Source: Niastella sp. | GTDB taxonomy: Bacteria; Bacteroidota; Bacteroidia; Chitinophagales; Chitinophagaceae | DNA length: 8,377 bases | Assembly: GCA_021154515.1 (NCBI GenBank) | Contig: JAJKIL010000158.1 | Coordinates: forward strand, 1-8,377 | Reading direction: 5' to 3' | Shown here: piece after piece, positions 1 to 5,363 of the stretch | Layout of the letters: the number at the start of each line of letters is the position of its first letter | Numbering within the stretch: position 1 is the first letter of the stretch | Position numbers and translations under genes: made by a program | Notes under the pieces: generated by a model | Database searches by the model: none | What the model was told of the DNA's origin: nothing | What the model saw: only the letters and a program-made list of their open reading frames with translations

Positions 1-1
1 G

Positions 2-283
2 GAAGCAGATGAAGTGCTGGATGAAATTGCAGAAGAAGGATTTGACGAAGATGATGCCGAAGCCTTTAGCGAAGAAGAACCCTACATTACACCCGAAGAA
101 GAGGAAGAAGAACCTGAAAGTGACTCCATCTCTTTTGCCGTTGACGACAATGGCGAGCTGATTGAAGAACATCCCGATGAAGAGGAAGGTGAAGAAGAGA
201 ATAACGACGGATCTGAGGAAGAAGGCGGAGAAAAGGATGAAGAAGGTGATGAGGATAAAGACGAGGACGAAGAAAAGAAATAA
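2..283 (+). CDS. C-terminal end of an unidentified protein with a hyperacidic tail (5' partial)
   Basis: The reading frame is open from the left edge of the window to TAA at 281-283, giving 93 visible residues. It is therefore most likely the end of a longer gene; a GTG at 14 is an in-frame codon, not a convincing start. About 51 of the 93 residues are Asp or Glu, in runs such as six consecutive Glu near visible residue 32. One short, less charged island (S-I-S-F-A-V-D-D-N-G-E-L-I) lies near residues 42-54. The tail ends in Lys-Lys. There is no fold, membrane segment or catalytic motif to see; the segment should be disordered. Acidic tails of this kind occur on several nucleic-acid-binding proteins of Bacteroidota (topoisomerases and translation factors are possibilities), but the parent protein cannot be named from this fragment. 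A strong terminator follows 24 bases after the stop. Confidence 0.8.
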   Translation, partial: EADEVLDEIAEEGFDEDDAEAFSEEEPYITPEEEEEEPESDSISFAVDDNGELIEEHPDEEEGEEENNDGSEEEGGEKDEEGDEDKDEDEEKK

Positions 284-307
284 CAGCAAAAAAATTATAT
301 AAACGAG

Positions 308-339
308 GCGCATTCATTAAAAGATGGATGCGCTTTTTT
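308..339 (+). terminator. Rho-independent terminator of the acidic-tail gene
   Basis: A 10-bp stem (308-317 with 324-333, one T-G wobble) encloses a 6-base loop and is followed at once by six T residues (334-339). It lies 24 bases after the stop at 283 and separates that gene from lysA. Confidence 0.88.
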
Positions 340-350
340 ACTTTTAACAA

Positions 351-383
351 TGTCAACCCTGTCGACTTATTAACTTGTCAACT
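351..383 (-). repeat. Octamer tandem repeat array A (4 units, minus orientation)
   Basis: Read on the + strand, the units are TGTCAACCC, TGTCGACT, TATTAACT and TGTCAACT. On the - strand these become AGTTGACA, AGTTAATA, AGTCGACA and GGGTTGACA. This is the same 8-bp unit as in the arrays at 3619-3684 and 8105-8144. The array ends 20 bases before the lysA ATG, so it occupies the lysA leader or promoter region. Confidence 0.75.
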
Positions 384-403
384 TATTCTTATATTCGCAT
401 ACT

Positions 404-1618
404 ATGGCACAGCAATTATCCCGGGAATTATTAATCCAGTTGGCGAATGAATACGGTACGCCCCTGTATGTGTACCATGCCGAAAAAATTAAAGAGCAAT
501 ACGAAAAGCTGCAAACAGGCTTTCAAAAGATCAATGCCCGTTTTTACTACGCCTGTAAGGCGCTTACCAATATTAATGTTTTAAAATATGTGAACAGCCT
601 CGGCGCCGGGGTTGATTGTGTGAGCATTCATGAAGTAAAGCTGGCCCTGAAGGCAGGCTTTGATCCCAAGAACATTCTGTATACGCCCAATTGTGTAGAC
701 TTTCAGGAAATTGTAGCAGCCAAGGAACTGGGTGTTAATCTCAATATCGACAACATCTCCATCTTAGAGCAGTTTGGCAATAAGTTTGGCGGCAGCTATC
801 CGGTTTGCATCCGGCTCAACCCTCATATTATGGCCGGTGGTAATTTCAAGATCTCTACCGGGCACGTAGACAGCAAATTTGGTATTTCCATTCACCAGAT
901 CAGGCACATCGAGCGCATTGTAAAAACCGCCAAAATGAAAGTGACCGGGGTGCATATGCATACCGGTAGTGAGATCAAAGACATTGGCGTTTTTATGGAA
1001 GGCCTCGATGTAATGTTCGAGATCACCTCGCATTTTCCCGACCTGGAATTTATTGACCTGGGTAGTGGGTTTAAAGTGCCTTACCAGCCCGATGATCCGG
1101 AAACAGATGTAAATACACTGGGTCAGAAGATGGCCGTAGCTTTCAAGAACTTTGAAAAAGAAACCGGTAAAAAACTGCAGGTTTGGTTTGAACACGGTAA
1201 ATACCTGGTAAGCCAGTGCGGTTACTTTATAGTAAAAACAAATGTGGTGAAACAAACGCCGGCCACCGTATTTGCGGGGGTGAACAGCGGGTTCAACCAC
1301 CTCATTCGCCCTATGTTCTACGAGGCGTACCACCATATTGAAAATATCAGCAATCCCAACGGACCTGAAAGGATCTATACCGTGGTTGGGAATATTTGCG
1401 AAACCGATACGTTTGCCTGGGACCGCAAGCTGCACGAAGTGCGCGAAGGCGATTACCTGGTGTTCTATAATGCCGGTGCGTATGGATTTGAAATGTCGAG
1501 CAACTTTAACTCCCGCCTGAAACCTGCCGAAGTACTGGTAAAAGATGGCAAGGCGCACCTGATTCGCAGACGCGATGAGTTTGAAGACCTGTTAAAGAAT
1601 CAAATAGAAGTATTATAA
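404..1618 (+). CDS. lysA: Diaminopimelate decarboxylase (fold type III PLP enzyme)
   Basis: Predicted to decarboxylate meso-diaminopimelate to L-lysine, the last step of lysine synthesis, in the cytoplasm with pyridoxal phosphate. The 404-residue length is normal for LysA. Visible landmarks: the PLP Schiff-base lysine Lys52 in YYACKAL; the HMHTGSE segment at 184-190; a phosphate-loop equivalent D-L-G-S-G-F (218-223) in place of the usual GGG; E-H-G-K at 263-266 where most family members have E-P-G-R; the CETD motif at 332-335, whose Cys contributes to the partner active site in dimers; and GAYGFEMSSNFNSR (358-371), carrying the conserved Tyr and ending in the R-x-K-P-A-E-V-L segment typical of LysA. 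The related carboxynorspermidine decarboxylase (NspC) is the main alternative, but the CETD and C-terminal motifs favour LysA. No Shine-Dalgarno sequence precedes ATG 404, as is usual in Bacteroidota. A terminator follows directly, so it is probably monocistronic. Confidence 0.9.
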   Translation: MAQQLSRELLIQLANEYGTPLYVYHAEKIKEQYEKLQTGFQKINARFYYACKALTNINVLKYVNSLGAGVDCVSIHEVKLALKAGFDPKNILYTPNCVDFQEIVAAKELGVNLNIDNISILEQFGNKFGGSYPVCIRLNPHIMAGGNFKISTGHVDSKFGISIHQIRHIERIVKTAKMKVTGVHMHTGSEIKDIGVFMEGLDVMFEITSHFPDLEFIDLGSGFKVPYQPDDPETDVNTLGQKMAVAFKNFEKETGKKLQVWFEHGKYLVSQCGYFIVKTNVVKQTPATVFAGVNSGFNHLIRPMFYEAYHHIENISNPNGPERIYTVVGNICETDTFAWDRKLHEVREGDYLVFYNAGAYGFEMSSNFNSRLKPAEVLVKDGKAHLIRRRDEFEDLLKNQIEVL

Positions 1619-1622
1619 AATT

Positions 1623-1650
1623 AACCCCGACACTTGTCGGGGTTTTATTT
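1623..1650 (+). terminator. Rho-independent terminator of lysA
   Basis: A perfect 9-bp stem, AACCCCGAC (1623-1631) with GTCGGGGTT (1636-1644), around the loop ACTT, is followed by a T-rich tail to 1650. It starts 5 bases after the lysA stop. The stem core resembles that of the terminator at 4376-4396. Confidence 0.9.
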
Positions 1651-1679
1651 TACATTCATTATCTGAAAGACCTTACCTC

Positions 1680-2156
1680 ATGCCAAATAAATTCATCCAA
1701 CAATTAAAGAGCCCGGTATTATTCAGGTTGTATTTGTTTTACAAACTGCCTGCGGCATTTTTTTCAGGTGTGCGTGTAAGAGAGATTGACGAACAGCATT
1801 GCGTGGTGACCGTTCCTTATAAATGGTTCTCACAAAACCCATTCCGTTCAACTTATTTTGCCTGTTTGGCAATGGCGGCCGAAATGAGTACCGGTTCTCT
1901 CGCAATGGCGCATGTATATAAACGAAAACCGCCTGTGAGTATGCTGGTAGTGAAGTTTGAAGCCAATTATTTCAAGAAAGCAACCGGCCGAACCCGCTTT
2001 GAATGTAAAGATGGCGCCCTGTTATTGAATACCATTGAAAAGGCTATTGCCACCCGCGAACCTCAAACCTGTGTAACCACTTCTGTAGGTACGAACACGC
2101 AAGGTGAAAAGGTAGCAGATTGTTTAATAACCTGGTCGTTTAAGGTGAAAGCGTGA
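1680..2156 (+). CDS. DUF4442 family hotdog-fold protein (putative acyl-CoA thioesterase-like)
   Basis: A 158-residue protein whose length and pattern fit the DUF4442 family, a branch of the PaaI/YiiD-like hotdog fold. The diagnostic part is N-P-F-R-S-T-Y-F-A-C-L-A-M-A-A-E-M-S-T-G at 53-72, which corresponds to the hotdog central helix; it starts with Asn and contains the conserved Ala-Ala-Glu-x-x-x-Gly. Beta-strand-like stretches flank it, at 40-47 (H-C-V-V-T-V-P-Y) and 87-99 (V-S-M-L-V-V-K-F-E-A-N-Y-F). No signal peptide or membrane segment is evident, so it should be cytoplasmic. Acyl-CoA thioesterase activity is a family-level inference; the substrate is unknown. It starts 30 bases after the lysA terminator, implying its own promoter, although no convincing -7/-33 pair was found. 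Its TGA stop (2154-2156) lies inside a perfect palindrome. Confidence 0.82.
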   Translation: MPNKFIQQLKSPVLFRLYLFYKLPAAFFSGVRVREIDEQHCVVTVPYKWFSQNPFRSTYFACLAMAAEMSTGSLAMAHVYKRKPPVSMLVVKFEANYFKKATGRTRFECKDGALLLNTIEKAIATREPQTCVTTSVGTNTQGEKVADCLITWSFKVKA

Positions 2157-2173
2157 ATGGCGAGCCATTCACG
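2152..2173. repeat. Perfect inverted repeat across the DUF4442 stop codon
   Basis: CGTGAATGGC (2152-2161) is the exact reverse complement of GCCATTCACG (2164-2173), with two bases between; the folded loop would realistically be CGAG. The TGA stop at 2154-2156 is in the left arm. No T-tract follows, so it is not a classical intrinsic terminator. ATTCACGA recurs immediately afterwards (2174-2181), and a second downstream AATGG (2182-2186) could compete for pairing with CCATT (2165-2169). It may be a REP-like dispersed palindrome or an mRNA 3'-end stabiliser. Confidence 0.75.
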
Positions 2174-2215
2174 ATTCACGAAATGGAAACAATAAACAAT
2201 AAATAATTCTCAATA

Positions 2216-3619
2216 ATGAAGATCGCTTTTCATGGTGCTGCCCGTACCGTTACGGGATCAAAACACTTGCTCACGTTAAGCAATGGCCGGAAGTATTTGC
2301 TCGATTGTGGAATGTTCCAGGGGTTGGGACAGGCTACCAATGCATTGAACCGCAATTGGGGCTTTGACCCGGCAGAAGTAAACTTTCTTATTTTATCGCA
2401 TGCCCATATCGATCACAGCGGGCTTATTCCCAAGCTTATCCGGGATGGCTTTACCGGCAAAATATTTTGTACGCCGGCTACCAAAGATCTGACCGAAATA
2501 CTGTTGCTCGATTCTGCTGAAATACAGGAAGACGATGTAAAATATCTGAACAAGAAAAGAGCGGCTGAAAAGCAGCCCTACCTGCAACCCCTCTATACAA
2601 CGGAAGATGCAGAAAACTCCTTTAAGCATCTGGAGGCGGTGGAATATGGCATATGGTATAAGATAGATGAGTTTGTAGAGTTGATGTACACCGATGCCGG
2701 TCACATCATTGGCAGTGCGGCCGTGAACCTGAAAATAAACGAAGATGGCAAGGTTACCCATTTAACCTTCAGTGGCGATGTAGGCCGGTACCGCGATGTG
2801 ATCCTGCGTTCACCCGCCGTGTTCCCCCAGGCCGATTACGTCATTATTGAATCAACCTATGGCAACAGCCTGCACGAACTGAATGTTACCACGCCCGATC
2901 AACTGTTACAATGGATAATGAAGACCTGTTTGAAAAAGAAGGGCAAGCTCATCATTCCCGCGTTCAGCGTGGGGCGTACGCAGGAATTGTTATACCATTT
3001 GAACCAGCTGGAGCTGGAACGGCGCCTGCCCGATCTGGATTATTTTGTAGATAGCCCGTTAAGCATAAAGACTACGGAACTGGTAAAACGCTATCCCCGC
3101 TATTTCAATAAAACCATTCAGCATGTGCTGGAAACCGATTCAGATCCCTTTGGTTTTAAAGGATTGAAGTTTGTAAAAACGGTGCAGGAATCAAAGCTGT
3201 TGAACTTTCGTAATGAACCCTGTGTCATTATTTCGGCCAGTGGTATGGCAGAAGCCGGCCGCGTAAAGCACCATATCAGTAATAATATTGAGAACAGCCG
3301 CAACACCATCCTCATGACCGGTTATTGCGAACCCGAATCGCTGGGTGGCAGGTTATTGTCGGGCCGGAAAGAAGTGCACATCTTTGGGGTAATGCATGAA
3401 GTGCATGCAGAAGTAGGAGCTATCCACAGCATGAGCGCCCATGGCGATTATGAAGACCTGAGCCAGTTCCTGGCCTGCCAGGACCCAAAGCAGGTAAAGC
3501 GCCTGTTCCTGGTGCATGGAGAGTATAATGTACAGCAACAATTCAGGCAGCGCCTGTTAAAGAAGGGATTTGTGGATATAGAGATCCCTGAGCAGCACTA
3601 TGAAGTAGGGTTGACTTAA
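2216..3619 (+). CDS. MBL-fold beta-CASP metallo-hydrolase (predicted RNA-processing nuclease)
   Basis: A 467-residue protein with full metallo-beta-lactamase and beta-CASP architecture. The zinc-binding motif HAHIDH is at 62-67, the third-motif His163 is in A-G-H-I-I-G-S, and Asp188 is in S-G-D-V-G. The beta-CASP motif A acidic residue is Glu212 in I-E-S-T-Y-G; the insert contains PAFSVGRTQE (248-257) and V-D-S-P-L-S (278-283). Motif B His409 is in M-S-A-H-G-D and motif C His434 is in L-V-H-G-E. This is the CPSF-73/RNase J/TTHA0252-type set, so a two-zinc endo- or exoribonuclease in the cytoplasm is the likely activity. It lacks the KH domains of archaeal aCPSF1 and the long C-terminal domain of RNase J. 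The specific RNA substrate cannot be inferred. The start ATG at 2216 gives the typical N-terminus M-K-I-A-F-H-G-A-A-R-T-V-T-G-S. The stop is at the edge of a tandem octamer array. Confidence 0.92.
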   Translation: MKIAFHGAARTVTGSKHLLTLSNGRKYLLDCGMFQGLGQATNALNRNWGFDPAEVNFLILSHAHIDHSGLIPKLIRDGFTGKIFCTPATKDLTEILLLDSAEIQEDDVKYLNKKRAAEKQPYLQPLYTTEDAENSFKHLEAVEYGIWYKIDEFVELMYTDAGHIIGSAAVNLKINEDGKVTHLTFSGDVGRYRDVILRSPAVFPQADYVIIESTYGNSLHELNVTTPDQLLQWIMKTCLKKKGKLIIPAFSVGRTQELLYHLNQLELERRLPDLDYFVDSPLSIKTTELVKRYPRYFNKTIQHVLETDSDPFGFKGLKFVKTVQESKLLNFRNEPCVIISASGMAEAGRVKHHISNNIENSRNTILMTGYCEPESLGGRLLSGRKEVHIFGVMHEVHAEVGAIHSMSAHGDYEDLSQFLACQDPKQVKRLFLVHGEYNVQQQFRQRLLKKGFVDIEIPEQHYEVGLT

Positions 3620-3684
3620 GTTGATCAGTTAACCAGTTGACGAGTTGACAAGTTGACGAGTTAACAAGTTGACAAGTTGACGAG
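3619..3684 (+). repeat. Octamer tandem repeat array B (8 units, GTTGACRA type)
   Basis: Eight contiguous 8-bp units run with exact periodicity: AGTTGATC, AGTTAACC, AGTTGACG, AGTTGACA, AGTTGACG, AGTTAACA, AGTTGACA, AGTTGACG, then AG. Variation is confined to a few positions and is mostly transitions. The first A is the last base of the MBL gene's TAA stop codon, so the array begins exactly at the gene end. A typical CRISPR is excluded because there are no spacers. Confidence 0.92.
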
Positions 3685-3715
3685 CAGGAAGAAGGTTATG
3701 GGAATAAAGTAAGAG

Positions 3716-3751
3716 GTTGATAGAGTTGACGTAGTTGATAGAGTTAACAGG
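3716..3751 (+). repeat. Octamer-related 18-bp direct repeat (2 copies)
   Basis: GTTGATAGAGTTGACGTA (3716-3733) is followed directly by GTTGATAGAGTTAACAGG (3734-3751). Each copy contains two GTTGAY/GTTAAC cores, so it appears to be a diverged extension of the octamer array 32 bases upstream, with altered spacing. Confidence 0.75.
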
Positions 3752-3815
3752 GTAGAATACAGGAAATAGAAACTAAGAAGTTGGGGGAGTTAAGTTTTAT
3801 CGTGAGGTTGTATTG

Positions 3816-3845
3816 CTCCCCCTCCACCGGAGGGGGCCGGGGGGA
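3816..3845. repeat. GC-rich hairpin element
   Basis: CCCCCTCC (3818-3825) and GGAGGGGG (3829-3836) form an 8-bp GC stem around ACC, and CCGGGGGGAGG follows (3837-3847). The second G-run could compete for the C-rich arm. The block stands out from the AT-rich surroundings. Similar C-rich/G-rich palindromes are, from memory, common intergenic repeats in Bacteroidota; that point is recollection and was not checked. Confidence 0.55.
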
Positions 3846-3858
3846 GGCCAGGTAAAGC

Positions 3859-3885
3859 AAAAACCGCCTCACGGGGCGGTTTTTT
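3859..3885 (+). terminator. Intrinsic terminator downstream of the MBL gene (possibly bidirectional)
   Basis: A-rich/CCGCC arm (3859-3868) pairs with GGCGG/T-rich arm (3875-3884) around the loop TCACGG, and six T residues run 3880-3885. The five A residues on the left also give a T-tract on the - strand, so it may act in both directions. It is 240 bases beyond the MBL stop, so the repeats would be transcribed in a long 3' untranslated region. Confidence 0.8.
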
Positions 3886-4167
3886 AATTCAATAATCTTT
3901 GGGTAGTCTCTAAGTAAAATTTAATTCATCTATAGGTCAGATTTTCTACGGTTCTCCTTTCAGATAATGGATCTTAAATTCCTGGTTTTTTCATCGGAAC
4001 TGGACGTTTAGGGCTTTTTCTCGAGGAGATCTGTTGTTTTTTGGTTTTCATGGATCGTTGGACAAAACGGGTAACTTGGTTTTTCTGGATTGTCAGGCTC
4101 CGTGATGCCTGCAGTTACTGGATTCACCCTTTTCGGGTCTTTCGGTTTTTTATAGGAATTTCGATCT

Positions 4168-4184
4168 TGTAACAAAGATGGTTA
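4168..4184 (+). repeat. 17-bp direct repeat with dyad symmetry, copy 1
   Basis: TGTAACAAAGATGGTTA is present here and again, identical, at 4572-4588, 404 bases later. Inside it, TAAC and GTTA form an inverted repeat separated by 7 bases. Both copies are preceded by a GATC-containing flank (CGATCT here). Confidence 0.8.
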
Positions 4185-4292
4185 TTCTACACCCTTAGGT
4201 CAACTTTATTCGACTAATAAGTAGAAACCTTCGATTTTAGGTGGAAAACTTCGGGTAAATGACGCAAATATCTAATGTGTATAAATTGAACA

Positions 4293-4308
4293 TAAGTGGG
4301 TAAGTGGG
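4293..4308 (+). repeat. TAAGTGGG tandem duplication
   Basis: TAAGTGGG occurs twice in a row (4293-4300 and 4301-4308), followed by TAGAGTTGAAC, which carries a degenerate GTTGAC core. The 10-mer CATAAGTGGG at 4291-4300 recurs at 7971-7980, where its TAA is the stop codon of the histidine kinase gene. Confidence 0.5.
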
Positions 4309-4366
4309 TAGAGTTGAACGGTTTATTAATGTTACCTTAATATAAATAGTAACCTATTTAACGTAC

Positions 4367-4396
4367 AAAAAGAAACCCCGACGGATTACGTCGGGG
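4367..4396 (-). terminator. Intrinsic terminator for the Hpt/LytTR operon
   Basis: CCCCGACG (4376-4383) and CGTCGGGG (4389-4396) form a perfect 8-bp stem around GATTA. On the - strand the stem is followed by TTTCTTTTT (complement of 4367-4375), so it points leftwards. It is about 270 bases past the response-regulator stop, implying a long 3' untranslated region, unless a separate short transcript ends here. Confidence 0.82.
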
Positions 4397-4664
4397 CTAA
4401 CTTCTTATGAAATCCGTATCATGAGCAGGCTGGAGATAAAAATCACACTAGTTTTCAAGAGTGTAAGGATTCCACTTTTTCTTCCGTTTTAAGGATAGGG
4501 CTTATTATTGATAACCGTCACAATAAATGCTTTCTACAGATATATTTAGGGTTCTGTGTTCGATTTTGATCTGTAACAAAGATGGTTACGAAGACTGGCA
4601 AAGAGAAAATTATTAGCCATTTGGGGTAATAATGCCGGTAAACAGGAAGAAATTTTCGATGAAG
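4397..4664. other. Probable long 3' untranslated region of the Hpt/LytTR transcript
   Basis: 268 bases lie between the leftward terminator and the response-regulator stop, with no reading frame or strong hairpin. The second copy of the 17-bp dyad motif (4572-4588) lies here. If the operon ends at 4367-4396, the segment is transcribed as its 3' untranslated region and could carry a 3'-derived small RNA; nothing recognisable supports more. Confidence 0.5.
4572..4588 (+). repeat. 17-bp direct repeat with dyad symmetry, copy 2
   Basis: An exact second copy of TGTAACAAAGATGGTTA. Here the symmetry extends to a perfect 5-bp inverted repeat, GTAAC (4573-4577) and GTTAC (4585-4589), around the 7-base spacer AAAGATG. 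It is 77 bases beyond the response-regulator stop codon, in its predicted 3' untranslated region. Confidence 0.8.
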
Positions 4665-5363
4665 TTAGATGATGTTTAAACGTTTTAATACGTCGGGTTT
4701 GTGAGCCTTGCTCACCGGGATCTCGTTCCCCTTGATAAACAGGTCATTCTCCCGAATATCGTCTATCTTATTTATATTTATAATATATGAGCGGTGAACC
4801 TTGATGAAGGTTTGGCGGTTCACTTTTTCCTCCAGGTTCTTTATCGTATTGTGTGTTATGTACTTTTTGCTATCGGCGGTCACGAATTTCACATAATCAC
4901 CCATACTTTCAATAAACAGGATGTCGTCATTATTTAAACGGACCAGTTTGCCATCGCATTTAATAAAAATATGATCGGTGGCCGTGCTGCTGATATTGTT
5001 CTCACCAGCCGGTGCTGCAGTGAGTTTATTCAGGGCCTCCTGAAAACGTTGATAAGTAAACGGCTTTTTTAAAAAGTCAGTTACATTATATTCAAAAGCG
5101 TTATAAGCGTATTCTGATTTGGAGGTGGTAAGTATTACTTTGGGATAATAAGCCAGCTGATCGAGTAGATCAAAACCCGTAGCGCCGGGCATTTCAACAT
5201 CCAGGAACAATATGTCAACAGAATTTTTATTCAGGTAGTCCAGGGCTTCCTCCACATTGGTAAAATGTCCTTTCACCTGCAACAGCGCACTTTTCTCGCA
5301 GCATTTGACCAAATAGTCGGCAGCTACCTGCAGATCCTCTACTATGACACAGGTCCATTTCAT
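4665..5363 (-). CDS. REC-LytTR response regulator
   Basis: A 232-residue transcription factor of the LytR/AlgR/AgrA type. The N-terminal receiver (about 1-115) has the acidic pair Glu9-Asp10, phospho-acceptor Asp55 in L-F-L-D-V-E-M-P-G, Thr79-Thr80 after the fourth strand, and Lys100-Pro101 in L-K-K-P-F; the set is complete. After a short linker, a LytTR DNA-binding domain spans about 131-230, with I-E-S-M-G-D-Y-V-K-F (151-160) and F-I-K-V-H-R-S-Y-I-I-N-I (186-197). Its ATG overlaps the Hpt stop by 4 bp (ATGA), so the two are cotranscribed and probably translationally coupled. In Bacteroidota such regulators more often pair with LytS-type (His_kinase family) sensors. Here the upstream partner is Hpt and the neighbour is a HisKA hybrid kinase, pointing to a phosphorelay. 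Target genes are unknown; the divergent promoter contains a candidate binding site. Confidence 0.93.
   Translation of the reverse strand: MKWTCVIVEDLQVAADYLVKCCEKSALLQVKGHFTNVEEALDYLNKNSVDILFLDVEMPGATGFDLLDQLAYYPKVILTTSKSEYAYNAFEYNVTDFLKKPFTYQRFQEALNKLTAAPAGENNISSTATDHIFIKCDGKLVRLNNDDILFIESMGDYVKFVTADSKKYITHNTIKNLEEKVNRQTFIKVHRSYIININKIDDIRENDLFIKGNEIPVSKAHKPDVLKRLNII

Larger units (their letters stand above)
3886..4366. other. Gene-free convergent intergenic stretch, first part
   Basis: No reading frame of useful length occurs on either strand. The stretch is AT-rich with poly-T patches (for example 4035-4042 and 4145-4151). It contains a short inverted repeat, CAGGC (4096-4100) with GCCTG (4109-4113), and the first copy of the 17-bp dyad motif at 4168-4184. 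It lies between the + strand terminator at 3859-3885 and the - strand terminator at 4367-4396, so neither flanking gene should need it. No RNA family was recognised. Confidence 0.6.

Noticed and set aside
14..16. GTG as the true start of the first gene
   Set aside because: The frame stays open to the window edge and the visible sequence is plainly a tail, so the gene starts further left.
87..356. 89-codon - strand frame opposite the acidic tail
   Set aside because: It is the complement of Glu/Asp-rich codons (giving Leu/Arg/Ser-rich junk) and overlaps a terminator and repeats.
375..397. Promoter for lysA from TTG (375-377) and TATATTCG (390-397)
   Set aside because: The spacing is only 12 bases, well below the usual distance, and the -7-like box abuts the start codon.
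284..403. Lysine riboswitch upstream of lysA
   Set aside because: The 120 bases are filled by the previous gene's terminator and an octamer array; no room or motif for a lysine aptamer remains.
764..1558. 264-codon open frame on the - strand opposite lysA
   Set aside because: It lies wholly antisense to a clearly conserved enzyme gene, and its translation shows no recognisable domain; it is a codon-bias shadow.
3619..3684. Repeat array as a CRISPR
   Set aside because: Units are 8 bp and contiguous with no unique spacers, and no cas gene is present.
4168..4588. The two 17-bp direct repeats as attachment sites of an integrated element
   Set aside because: The 400 bp between them contains no integrase or other gene; it is kept only as a possible remnant.
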